Below, piece by piece: positions 8,858 through 19,984 of a stretch of 64,000 bases of DNA (position 1 is its first letter; each line of letters begins with the position of its first letter). The position numbers were made by a program, and so were the translations under genes. The notes beneath the pieces were generated by a model. The model ran no database searches and had not been told where the DNA came from. It worked only from the letters and a program-made list of their open reading frames with translations. The DNA comes from Alcanivorax sp. (GTDB taxonomy: Bacteria > Pseudomonadota > Gammaproteobacteria > Pseudomonadales > Alcanivoracaceae). Location: assembly GCA_022449455.1 (NCBI GenBank), contig JAKUPL010000011.1:62001-126000 (forward strand). The letters are read 5' to 3'.

Positions 8858-10021
8858 TTGGCCGAATCAGCTTTGATCTATCTGGCCCCGGGGGCATTCA
8901 GCCAGCGCCAGGCGGACGGTCTGGACGCCGCCCCGGTGCTGCACCAGAGCGCGGCCGGGGAGACGCCGGTGCGCACCACCCTGGGCGACGCCCTGCGCGC
9001 GCAGGACGGCGCCGCCGCGCAGCTGGTGATCACCAGCGCCGAGGCGCTGCTCACCGAGGTGGCGCTGTCGCGCAAGCAGGCCCGCCATCTGCAGCGGGTG
9101 CTGCCTTATCTGCTTGAGGAACAGCTGCTGGAGGCGCCGGAAAGCCTGTGGTTCGCCACCGGCAAGGCGGAGCAGGGGCGCTATCCGGTGGCGGTGATCA
9201 ACCGGCACCATCTGGACGCGCTGCTGGCGCTGTGCCATGAGGCCGGCGTGCGCCCCCTGGGGCTGAAGGTGGACGTGGATCTGCTGGCCCCGGAAACCCC
9301 GGTGCTGATCAGCGTGCCGGACTGGGGCGCGGTGATTCTGGAACGGGACCAGGCACTGGTGGCCGACGGCGCCCAGCGCGACGCCCTGATGGCCCTGCAT
9401 CAGGACGAGGAGCAGCCCTTTACCCGCCTGGAAGACGACCTCACGCTTTGCGACCGGCTGCGCGCCGGTCTCGCCGCCGAGCGCGGCGTGGAAATCCTGC
9501 AGGGCGCCTACGCCCCCCGTCAGACCCGCCGCGCCGGCCCGTCTCCCTGGGATCCCTGGAAACCGGTGCTGGGCCTGGCCGCGGCGGTGTTCCTGATTGC
9601 CCTGGCGGCCACCTGGGCCCAGCAGTGGCGCTATCAGCAGGCCGCCGACCAGGCCTTCGCCGATGCCGCCAAACTGTACCAGTCCCTGTTCCCCGGCGAC
9701 CGCGCCACCTCCGGCCTGCGGCGCCAGTTCGAGGCGCGCCTGGCGCGCCTGGGCAGCGCCGGGGAGGGCGGCGGCAGCAGCCTGTTCGCGGTGCTGCCGG
9801 CGGTGGCCACCACCCTGTCCGGCAGCGAAGTGGAACCCAAGCGCATACAGTTCGACCAGCGTGACGGCAGCCTGCTGCTGGACCTGGGCGCCAAGGAATA
9901 CAACCAGGTGGAAAAACTGCAGACCGCCCTTCAGGAAAAGGGCGTGCGCGCCACCATCGCCAACTACCGCAACGGCGCCAGCGGCGTCACCGCGCGGGTC
10001 AAGGTGGAGCAGGCGGGATGA
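8858..10021 (+). CDS. gspL: Type II secretion inner-membrane protein GspL
   Basis: 387 residues. The start is TTG at 8858, with AAGGAT about 8 bases upstream; no ATG fits. The N-terminal two-thirds is the actin-like cytoplasmic domain that binds GspE (VLPYLLEEQLLEAPESLWFA is typical). A single transmembrane helix lies at about 232-250 (VLGLAAAVFLIALAATWA). The periplasmic C-terminal ferredoxin-like domain ends in LQTALQEKGVRATI...GVTARVKVEQAG. GspL links the ATPase to GspM. The stop overlaps the gspM start (ATGA). Confidence 0.94.
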   Translation: MAESALIYLAPGAFSQRQADGLDAAPVLHQSAAGETPVRTTLGDALRAQDGAAAQLVITSAEALLTEVALSRKQARHLQRVLPYLLEEQLLEAPESLWFATGKAEQGRYPVAVINRHHLDALLALCHEAGVRPLGLKVDVDLLAPETPVLISVPDWGAVILERDQALVADGAQRDALMALHQDEEQPFTRLEDDLTLCDRLRAGLAAERGVEILQGAYAPRQTRRAGPSPWDPWKPVLGLAAAVFLIALAATWAQQWRYQQAADQAFADAAKLYQSLFPGDRATSGLRRQFEARLARLGSAGEGGGSSLFAVLPAVATTLSGSEVEPKRIQFDQRDGSLLLDLGAKEYNQVEKLQTALQEKGVRATIANYRNGASGVTARVKVEQAG

Positions 10022-10542
10022 AACAAAAGCTCAACGATACCCGGGCGCAACTGAACAAGCGGCTGGCGCCGGCCATCACCTGGTACCAGGAGCGGGAACC
10101 CCGCGAGCAGCGCATTATGCAGCTGTTGGCGGTGCTGTTCGCCGTGGCGGTGATCTACTGGTTGATCTGGCAGCCCAGCTGGAACGCCCGCCAGGACGCC
10201 CGCCAGCGCTACCTGTCCAACCAGCAGACCCTGGCCTGGATCCAGGCCAACGCGGACGCGGTGCGCGCCGCCCGTGGCGGCGGCGGCCGCAATACCGCCC
10301 AGCTGGGCAGCAACTGGGTCAGCGAGGTGAGCCGCTCGGCGCAGAACTACGGGCTCACCCTGCGCGGTTTCACCCCCAACGGCAACGACTCGGTGCGCGT
10401 GCAGCTGGAAAACCAGGAAGCCAGTGCTCTGCTGCTGTGGCTGCAGTCCCTGGAAGAGCAGGGGCTGACCCTGGCGACGCTGGAAATGAGCGCCGGCGAC
10501 AAATCCGGCACCGCCTCCCTGCGGGCCACCCTGACTCGCTGA
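10018..10542 (+). CDS. gspM: Type II secretion inner-membrane protein GspM
   Basis: 174 residues. It has a short cytoplasmic N-terminus with WYQEREPREQRIM (GspM proteins have a similar W...R.PREQ segment), one transmembrane helix (LLAVLFAVAVIYWLIWQP) and a periplasmic ferredoxin-like domain with LLLWLQSLEEQGL. It dimerises with GspL to stabilise the platform. This is the last recognisable secretion gene. gspC, gspD, gspN and gspO are not present here, so the outer-membrane secretin and its clamp must be encoded elsewhere if the system works. Confidence 0.93.
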   Translation: MKQKLNDTRAQLNKRLAPAITWYQEREPREQRIMQLLAVLFAVAVIYWLIWQPSWNARQDARQRYLSNQQTLAWIQANADAVRAARGGGGRNTAQLGSNWVSEVSRSAQNYGLTLRGFTPNGNDSVRVQLENQEASALLLWLQSLEEQGLTLATLEMSAGDKSGTASLRATLTR

Positions 10543-11274
10543 ATGAAGCCGGCCCTTTCCCTGACCCTGTGGGTGGGCTATGGCCTGGCCAGCCTGATCC
10601 TGGCCCTGGGACTGACCTGGGGCCTCTACGCGAAAGCGGATTACGGCTATCCGTTCTGGTACGAGCAACTGGAAATCGGCGCCCACATCGACCAGTACGG
10701 ACCGCTCAACCGCCACCATCGGCGGGACTTCGAGCGGCTCGACGCCGCCACCCACCAAACCCTGTTCCACCGCATCCGGGTGGCCGTCCACGACGGCGGC
10801 CGGGGTCTGGAAACGCTGTCCTACCCGGATCGCGCCGGCCGTGCCATTCCGCTGCTGCGCCCGGCGGAGGTGGTGCACCTGCGCGATGTGGCGCATCTGA
10901 TCGATGGCGGCCGGGTGCTGGTGTGGGTGGCCGCGCTGCTGTGGCTGCCGCTGGCCTGGCTGGCGGTGCGCCGCCCGCCGCCGGGTGCGCGGGCCTGGGC
11001 ACTGGTCGCTGTGACCCCCGTGCTGGCTGTGATAGGTTGGCTGCTGGTGGCCGGCCCCACCGCGGTGTTCTACCAATTCCATATCTGGCTGTTTCCCGCC
11101 GACCATGAATGGTTTTTCTACTGGCAGGATTCGCTGATGAGCACCCTGATGAAGGCGCCGGCGCTGTTCGGCGGCATTGCCGTGGTCCTGGTGGGGGGGA
11201 CCCTGGTACTGGCGCCGCTGCTGTACGGGGGCGGGCTGTGGTTGGCCCGGCGGGTTCGCGAACGACATCGATAA
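10543..11274 (+). CDS. DUF1461-type integral membrane protein
   Basis: 243 residues that start directly after the gspM stop with no gap, so it is probably translated from the gsp message. Hydrophobic spans are seen near residues 7-28, 124-142, 150-172 and 203-232. The segment between the last two, FHIWLFPADHEWFFYWQDS, then LMSTLMKAPALF, matches the FH...F....W.F....D.LM pattern of the DUF1461/TIGR01906 family, whose function is unknown. The extracytoplasmic loop (about 30-115) is rich in His, Asp and Arg. Its place behind gspM suggests a possible link to secretion, but that is inference from position. Confidence 0.72.
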   Translation: MKPALSLTLWVGYGLASLILALGLTWGLYAKADYGYPFWYEQLEIGAHIDQYGPLNRHHRRDFERLDAATHQTLFHRIRVAVHDGGRGLETLSYPDRAGRAIPLLRPAEVVHLRDVAHLIDGGRVLVWVAALLWLPLAWLAVRRPPPGARAWALVAVTPVLAVIGWLLVAGPTAVFYQFHIWLFPADHEWFFYWQDSLMSTLMKAPALFGGIAVVLVGGTLVLAPLLYGGGLWLARRVRERHR

Positions 11275-11286
11275 GTTTTCCATTCC

Positions 11287-13275
11287 ATGAGCATCGAAAC
11301 ACTGCCCGCCGACGAGCACGGCGGCGAGAACGTGCAACGCTGGGCGGCGCGCGGCTTGCCGGTGCCGCCCGGCTGGCGCATCCACCGCGCGGACGTGGCG
11401 GGGCTCGGGCACGAGGCGCTGATCCGCCGCCTGGGCGCCTTGCCCGGGCTGTTCGCCGGCGACCGCTACTGGGTGCTGCACCAGGGCACCATGAACGAAA
11501 GCTCCCAGCGCGAAAGCCTCCTCAATCTGGACTCCGACGACGCCCTGGCGGCGGCCCTGGGGGCGCTGTTCCGCCGTGAGCCGGCGCCGGCCCAGGTGGT
11601 GGTGCAGGCGCTGCCGCGCCAGCGCGCCGCCGGCGTGCTGTTTACCCGTCACCCGCTGCGCCAGGACCTCTCTCATATGGTGGTGGAAGGGGTGGTGGAT
11701 GGCGGCGCCGAACGCCAGCGCCTGATCTTCGACGACGCCGGGCGGCTGGTGTATCACAGCGACAGCGAGCGCGAGGCCCTGGAACAGGTGGTCGGTGGCG
11801 AGCGCCTGCTGGCCCTGGGCGAGCAGCTGCGCACCCTGTTCGACCGGCCCCAGGCCGGTGAGTGGGTGTTCGATGGCGACACCCTGTGGTTGTTGCAGAC
11901 CCTGCCGGTGGGGTCGTTGCCGGTGCCCCGGGAGGTGTGGGTCCGCCGCGCCGCCCCGGCGCTGTTCAACCAGGCGGTGACACCCCTCTGGTACACCCTG
12001 GCCGGCCGCTGGCTGAAGACCCGCTTCTGGACGCCGCTGGCGGCCCGGCGGGGCTGGACGGATCTGGCCCGGGTGGAGCCCTATCGCCGCCAGCACAGCC
12101 ACCTTTATCGCAATGGGGAATTCTTTCGCCGCCTGCTGCCGGACCACCCCGGCGCGGCGGACAAGGTACCGCCGGCCTGGCAGCCGCCGGCCACCGACAA
12201 CGACCCGCCGGCGTCACCGCCCGGGCGGTGGCGGCGGGCGCGGATGGGCCTGGAGCTGGCGTGGCTGGCCCGTCAGCTGGGCCGTTGGCGCGACCCGGCC
12301 ACCGACCGGGAACGGCTGTGGCGGGGCTTGATGGCGCTGGATCGGCTGGGGGAGCGGCTGGCGCGGCTGGACGGCGAGCTGTCGTACCTGATCCTGCCTG
12401 ATCTGCTGGCCGGTCGGCGCCGGCCTCTGCCGTTGGCGGCCTTGCTGGACGACGGCGAGGCGGACGCCCTGCGCGCCGTACTGGCCGGCGACCAGGCCGC
12501 CCTGGACGCCCTGGACGCCAGTGCTCTGCGACCCGGCGCCGACCCGGTGCACGCGCCACTGCGGGAAAAGCCCGCCCAATGGGGCAGTTTGCGGCCGGCC
12601 CGGCGCACGCTGGACCTGGCCGAGCCGGCCTTGCCGGCGACCCTGGAGCGCTGGCTGGTGCCGTGGCGGCGGGCCCGCCGCCTGCGGTTCGAACTGGGTG
12701 AACGGCTGCGCCGGCTGCTGCGGGCGGTGGCCGCGGTGCGGGTCAATGAGGGTCTGCTGGCCCACCCGGACGACGTGTTCTTTCTCTACTTCGACGAGCT
12801 GTGGGCGCTGTGGATGGAGCGGCGGTTGCCGGCGTCCGCCGCCGGCGAGGTGCTCGGCCAGCGCAAGCTCCGCTACCTGGAAGACGCCCACGCCGGCGCG
12901 CCGGACTGGAAGATGGACCGCATCGGTTTCGGCTTCGGCGGCGGGGGGCGGCCCAGCCCGGTGCTGCGCGGCAGCGGCCTTTGCCCCGGCCGGGTCGAGG
13001 GGCCTCTGCGCCGCCTTTGCAGCGCCTGGGGCCTCAACCGTCTGCAGCCCGGTGACATCATCGTGGTGGATCAGGTGGACCCGAGCTGGGTGCCCTGGCT
13101 GGCCCAGGCCGGCGGCCTGGTGATCGCCGGCCGCGACCCCTGCAACGCCGCCGCCGCCCTGGCCGTGGCCGCCGGCATTCCGGCGGTGTGGGGTGTCAGC
13201 GACGTTATGCATAGCGTCGTCGATGGGCAGCGGGCGGAGTTGGACGGGGAGGGCGAGTTGAAAGTTGAAAGTTAA
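11287..13275 (+). CDS. Degenerate PEP-synthase-like protein (PEP-utilising mobile domain, catalytic His replaced by Asn)
   Basis: 662 residues. The layout follows PEP synthase/rifampicin phosphotransferase-like proteins. An N-terminal ATP-grasp remnant (about 1-220; AAGVLFTRHPLRQDLSHMVV corresponds to the ...GVMFTxxP... region) is followed by a long helical middle with Arg-rich segments and FFLYFDELWAL. The C-terminal swivelling phosphohistidine domain (about 570-650) holds LQPGDIIVVDQVDPSWVPWL. In active enzymes this domain has GG..(S/C)HAAI; here it is DPCNAAAAL, so the phospho-accepting His is Asn620 (codon AAC at 13144). The RSSATAED nucleotide motif of the N-terminal half is also missing. 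The protein is therefore probably not a PEP synthase; it may be a pseudoenzyme. It lies 12 bases after the DUF1461 gene. Its last residues are encoded by the heptamer repeat array. Confidence 0.78.
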   Translation: MSIETLPADEHGGENVQRWAARGLPVPPGWRIHRADVAGLGHEALIRRLGALPGLFAGDRYWVLHQGTMNESSQRESLLNLDSDDALAAALGALFRREPAPAQVVVQALPRQRAAGVLFTRHPLRQDLSHMVVEGVVDGGAERQRLIFDDAGRLVYHSDSEREALEQVVGGERLLALGEQLRTLFDRPQAGEWVFDGDTLWLLQTLPVGSLPVPREVWVRRAAPALFNQAVTPLWYTLAGRWLKTRFWTPLAARRGWTDLARVEPYRRQHSHLYRNGEFFRRLLPDHPGAADKVPPAWQPPATDNDPPASPPGRWRRARMGLELAWLARQLGRWRDPATDRERLWRGLMALDRLGERLARLDGELSYLILPDLLAGRRRPLPLAALLDDGEADALRAVLAGDQAALDALDASALRPGADPVHAPLREKPAQWGSLRPARRTLDLAEPALPATLERWLVPWRRARRLRFELGERLRRLLRAVAAVRVNEGLLAHPDDVFFLYFDELWALWMERRLPASAAGEVLGQRKLRYLEDAHAGAPDWKMDRIGFGFGGGGRPSPVLRGSGLCPGRVEGPLRRLCSAWGLNRLQPGDIIVVDQVDPSWVPWLAQAGGLVIAGRDPCNAAAALAVAAGIPAVWGVSDVMHSVVDGQRAELDGEGELKVES

Positions 13276-13409
13276 AAGTTAAAACGCGGGTGAGGCCATG
13301 GGGGCGGGTAAGCCGTGCCCGCGTGGGCGGCAAGCTACAAGCGTCAAGCTTCAAGCGGGGCCCATGGACACTGCGGCCCCCTTTCAACTTTTAACTTTAA
13401 ACTTTCAAC
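13257..13409. repeat. Inverted heptamer-repeat array between convergent genes (locus A)
   Basis: Four tandem 7-mers GTTGAAA, GTTGAAA, GTTAAAA, GTTAAAA occupy 13257-13284. Four more in inverted orientation (reverse complements GTTGAAA, GTTTAAA, GTTAAAA, GTTGAAA) occupy 13382-13409. Between them a second family of four 7-mers (AAGCTAC, AAGCGTC, AAGCTTC, AAGCGGG) occupies 13332-13359. The first array begins inside the PEP-like gene and encodes its C-terminus, including its TAA stop (13273-13275). The last ends seven bases before the metH stop. The arms could pair into a long imperfect hairpin that ends both transcripts. Confidence 0.85.
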
Positions 13410-13415
13410 TGGTTT

Positions 13416-17117
<3,702 letters not shown>

Positions 17118-17147
17118 GAAAGGCTCCTGAGATATCGTAAGGCGCGC

Positions 17148-17177
17148 AGTATACTCGCAGCGGGCCCGGTTCCCCAA
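17148..17177 (-). promoter_or_regulatory. Possible sigma-70 promoter of metH
   Basis: On the minus strand TTGGGG (17172-17177) and TATACT (17148-17153) are separated by 18 bases and would give a leader of about 25 nt before the ATG at 17117. The -10 is good and the -35 weak. The short leader leaves no room for a cobalamin or SAH riboswitch. Confidence 0.35.
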
Positions 17178-17334
17178 AGCCAGCGGGCGGCGGTTGGGGC
17201 AGGGCACGGATTTTCGCCGCCGGAGAATGTAAAATCCTGCCGTGCGGGTACAGGCGCGCGGCGCCTTTACGCATAATTGCCCCGCATGCCATCACGCTAT
17301 GGCGTTTTCGCGGGTAGAGAATACTGGAGGAGTA

Positions 17335-18114
17335 ATGCGCAAACATTGGTTGGCCCTGGCGGCCTGTGGCGCGGCCCTGGGGCCGGTGCTGTCGTACGCC
17401 CAGGAGGCGGAAAACGCGGATCAGGAGACCGCCGAGGAACGGGCCTGGGACATCGAGGTGGAAGCCTCCTACCTGCTCAAAAGCGGCAACAGCGACTCCG
17501 AATCCATCGTGGGCAAGGCCAACGCCACCCATGAGGGCATCAACTGGCGCCAGACCGCCAAGGCGGAAAGCGTGAACACCGTGGGCGAGAACGACGACGG
17601 CGAGCAGGAACGCACCGCCGAGCGCTACTACGCCTCCTACAAGCTGGACCGCAAGCTGGCGGACAACAACTACCTGTTCAACGTCCTCACCTACGACAAG
17701 GACACCTTCTCCGGCTACCAGTACCAGGCCAGCTACGCGCTCGGTCTGGGTCGCCGCTTCATCGACACCCCGGCGCACACCCTGGACCTGGAAGCCGGTC
17801 CCGGTTATCGCGTGGAGTGCCTGGAGCCGGAAACCGGCTACGCGGATTGTGACGACAAGGAAGAAAGCCTGATCGGCCGTTTCGCGGGCAGCTACAAATG
17901 GAAGATCAGCGACACCGCGTCCTTCCGGCAGAATCTGAGCACCGAGGTGGGCGACGAGAACACCACGCTGCGCTCGGAGACGTCCCTGACCTCCCGCATC
18001 AACGACCATTTCGCCCTGCGGCTCACTCACCTGATCACCCGCGACTCGGAAGTCCCGGCCGGCACCCACAAAACCGACCAGGAAACCACCGCCTCCGTGG
18101 TCTACACCTTCTAA
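17335..18114 (+). CDS. DUF481 outer-membrane beta-barrel protein (YdiY-like)
   Basis: 259 residues. A signal peptide (MRKHWLALAACGAALGPVLSYAQ) is cleaved after about residue 22. The rest is alternating beta-strand sequence that ends in Phe (VVYTF), as outer-membrane proteins do. The segments ASYLLKSGNSDSES and RYYASYKLDRKLADNNYLF match the DUF481/YdiY family, described in some species as salt-induced outer-membrane proteins; its exact role is unknown. ATG 17335 has GGAGG five bases upstream. It is monocistronic, followed by a long repeat-rich spacer. Confidence 0.83.
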   Translation: MRKHWLALAACGAALGPVLSYAQEAENADQETAEERAWDIEVEASYLLKSGNSDSESIVGKANATHEGINWRQTAKAESVNTVGENDDGEQERTAERYYASYKLDRKLADNNYLFNVLTYDKDTFSGYQYQASYALGLGRRFIDTPAHTLDLEAGPGYRVECLEPETGYADCDDKEESLIGRFAGSYKWKISDTASFRQNLSTEVGDENTTLRSETSLTSRINDHFALRLTHLITRDSEVPAGTHKTDQETTASVVYTF

Positions 18115-18166
18115 GCAGGGGGGCGATCAATCGCGCTCCGGCGAGGCCGGCGCCTCCAGCGGGGGC

Positions 18167-18358
18167 GCGGCTCAGGGCGCGACGCCCTTCCGGGAACGCC
18201 GCGAGTACCCGCAAGCGGGCCCGGCCACCCATCACAGATGGGCGGCGTTCGGCGGCGCGCGAAGCAGTGCTTCGCAACACGCTTGCCTCACCCCTGTAGG
18301 CTCCCTTTCGAACGTCCTGTTCTCAAGGGTCCCGGAAGGGCGTCGCGCCCTGAGCCGC
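18167..18358. repeat. 29-bp perfect inverted repeat in the gene-free stretch 18115-18649
   Basis: The arm at 18167-18195 (centre GGGCGCGACGCCCTTCC) is the exact reverse complement of 18330-18358, with 134 bases between. The stretch 18115-18649 has no gene I can support; open frames there have no homology-like features or ribosome sites. It is instead made of GC-rich repeats that share the core TTCCGGGA. This first pair lies directly downstream of the DUF481 gene and may act as a terminator or be a REP-like remnant. Confidence 0.8.
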
Positions 18359-18463
18359 TGAGCAGTGAGCCTCCGCGCCACGGGCTCTACGGAGCCGCCG
18401 CCGCCACCCACCTTGGTGCATCGTTGTTGGAACCCGGAAGGGTTTCGCTACCTCGAAGCGGAG

Positions 18464-18558
18464 CAGTGTGGGTCCCTTCCGGGACCCTTTTTGGCAGGGA
18501 TGCCAAAAACGGGAGCGCCCAGGGACGGCTCGAGCGATCCCGGAAGGGACCCACGCTG
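18464..18558. repeat. 21-bp inverted repeat with one mismatch (same repeat cluster)
   Basis: The arm at 18464-18484 (GTGGGTCCCTTCCGGGA preceded by CAGT) pairs with 18538-18558 with a single mismatch. It shares TTCCGGGA with the larger pair at 18167/18330. Short hairpins lie inside the loop (TTGGCAGGGATGCCAA). It belongs to the same palindromic cluster and carries no coding signal. Confidence 0.72.
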
Positions 18559-18608
18559 ATCCGCGCCCCCGACAGGAGCCAACAAATTCGACGGCGAAAA
18601 CGATGAAC

Positions 18609-18645
18609 AAAAAAAAGCCGGCCTTCTTGCGAGGGCCGGCTTTTT
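18609..18645 (-). terminator. Rho-independent terminator of tRNA-Pro
   Basis: On the minus strand a GC stem (GCCGGCC / GGCCGGC, short loop) is followed by a run of T (the A-run at 18609-18616). It lies just after the 3' end of the tRNA gene. The flanking A and T runs would also make it work on the plus strand. Confidence 0.85.
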
Positions 18646-18649
18646 AATT

Positions 18650-18726
18650 TGGTCGGAGTAGCAGGATTCGAACCTGCGACCCCTACGTCCCGAACGTAGT
18701 GCTCTACCAGGCTGAGCTATACTCCG
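18650..18726 (-). tRNA. tRNA-Pro (CGG)
   Basis: 77 bases including an encoded CCA (complement of TGG at 18650-18652, plus discriminator A at 18653). The acceptor stem is CGGAGTA / TACTCCG, the D-arm is AGCTCAGCCTGGTAGAGC, the anticodon loop TTCGGGA puts CGG at 18690-18692, and the T-arm is GCAGGTTCGAATCCTGC. All four stems pair. It is a stand-alone tRNA gene with its own terminator. Confidence 0.96.
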
Positions 18727-18867
18727 AATGTGCGGCGTATTCTAGCAGCGAAATTTCAGAATACCACCGTTTTAAACCTCACCTCGAATCAACTGCCGAT
18801 ATTCTGGCCAGCCCGCCCCCCAACGGGCACAATGCCGGCCCCCTCGACAGCCCCGGAGACGCCCGCC

Positions 18868-19983
18868 ATGCCTGAAACCCGCCTTGGTGACCTGGTCCTG
18901 CGCCGCTGGCCCCGCCAGCGCGGCGACACCCTGCAGGCCTTCGACGGCGCCGACCGCTATTTGCTGCGGCTGCTCGATGAGGAAGCGGCGGGCGCGCGCA
19001 CCCTGGTGATCAACGATCAGTGCGGTGCGCTGTGGCTGGGCGCCGGCGAGCGGGGCCCGACCTGGAGCGCCGGCGACGACTGGGTGGCGCGTCGGGCGGC
19101 GCTGGCCAACGGCGAGGACAACCGGCGACCGCTGGATCCGGCGCACTGGCTGTGGCCCTGGCAAACGCCGCCGGAAGCGCCGCACCAGGTGTTGCTGCGT
19201 CTGCCCAAAAGCCTGTCCTTACTGGAAGGGCAACTTGCCTGGCTGGCCGGCTGGCTGCCCGCCGGCACGCCGATCCTGGCGGCGGGCATGGACAAGCACC
19301 TGCCGCCGCAGCTGGTACCGCTGATGGAACGCTACCTGGGCGAGACCCGGGCCGGGCTGGGCTGGAAAAAGGCCAGGGTGTTCCGGGCCCGCGCCCCGGG
19401 CGAGGCGCTGGCGCCGATGCCGGAGCCGGCCACGGTGTCGCTGCTGGCGCGGGGCTGGACGCTGAGCGCCGGGCCCGGCGTGTTCGGGCGCCGCCATCTG
19501 GACATCGGCGCGCGCTTTCTGCTGCAGCATCTGCCCCGGGACGTGACCGGCCCGGCGGCGGACCTGGGCTGTGGCAACGGCGTGCTGGGACTGAGCCTGG
19601 CGGCGGACAATCCGGACGCGCGGGTCACCTTCTGCGATGTGTCGTCGTTGGCGGTGGACAGCGCCCGGCACAACGCCGAGGCACTGTTCGGCGCGGAGCA
19701 CGGGCACCGCTTCCATCTCGGGCACGGGCTGGACGGGGTGGAGGAGGCGTTCGACCGGATTCTGCTCAATCCGCCGTTCCACCGGGGCCATGCGGTGGAC
19801 GACCGGGTGGCGCGCACCCTGTTTCGCCATGCCCACCGCCATCTGGCGCCCGGCGGCGAGCTGCGGGTGGTGGCCAACCGGCATCTGCCGTACCGGCGAC
19901 CGCTGGCGAAACTGTTCGGCCAGGCCGACATCCTGGCCCGGAACGAGAAGTTCGTGATTTACCGTTGCGTGGCCGGCGGCTGA
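18868..19983 (+). CDS. rlmG: 23S rRNA (guanine-1835-N2)-methyltransferase RlmG
   Basis: 371 residues from ATG 18868 (GGAGA upstream; a longer frame from 18730 has no ribosome site and overlaps the tRNA end). The N-terminal half is the degenerate methyltransferase-like domain of RlmG/RsmC, containing LLRLPKSLSLLEGQL and LGWKKARVF as in E. coli RlmG. The C-terminal catalytic domain has the SAM motif DLGCGNGVLGL and the N2-guanine active site NPPFHRGHAV. It methylates G1835 of 23S rRNA. The C-terminal VANRHLPYRRPL also matches RlmG better than RsmC. Its stop is one base away from the convergent mtnC stop. Confidence 0.93.
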   Translation: MPETRLGDLVLRRWPRQRGDTLQAFDGADRYLLRLLDEEAAGARTLVINDQCGALWLGAGERGPTWSAGDDWVARRAALANGEDNRRPLDPAHWLWPWQTPPEAPHQVLLRLPKSLSLLEGQLAWLAGWLPAGTPILAAGMDKHLPPQLVPLMERYLGETRAGLGWKKARVFRARAPGEALAPMPEPATVSLLARGWTLSAGPGVFGRRHLDIGARFLLQHLPRDVTGPAADLGCGNGVLGLSLAADNPDARVTFCDVSSLAVDSARHNAEALFGAEHGHRFHLGHGLDGVEEAFDRILLNPPFHRGHAVDDRVARTLFRHAHRHLAPGGELRVVANRHLPYRRPLAKLFGQADILARNEKFVIYRCVAGG

Positions 19984-19984
19984 G

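Noticed and set aside
2715-10542. Type IV pilus rather than type II secretion operon
   Set aside because: The gene order E-F-G-H-I-J-K-L-M, the GspK-type large pseudopilin and the GspL/GspM pair are specific to type II secretion.
13257-13409. CRISPR array
   Set aside because: The units are 7 bp, imperfect and contiguous with no spacers, and no cas genes are present.
17118-17240. Cobalamin or SAH riboswitch upstream of metH
   Set aside because: The leader before the ATG is only about 25-100 bases, and I find no B12-box or SAH-aptamer core in it.
18238-18606. A coding gene in the spacer before tRNA-Pro (frames of 95-122 codons on both strands)
   Set aside because: The frames run through inverted repeats, overlap each other on opposite strands and lack ribosome sites and protein-like composition.
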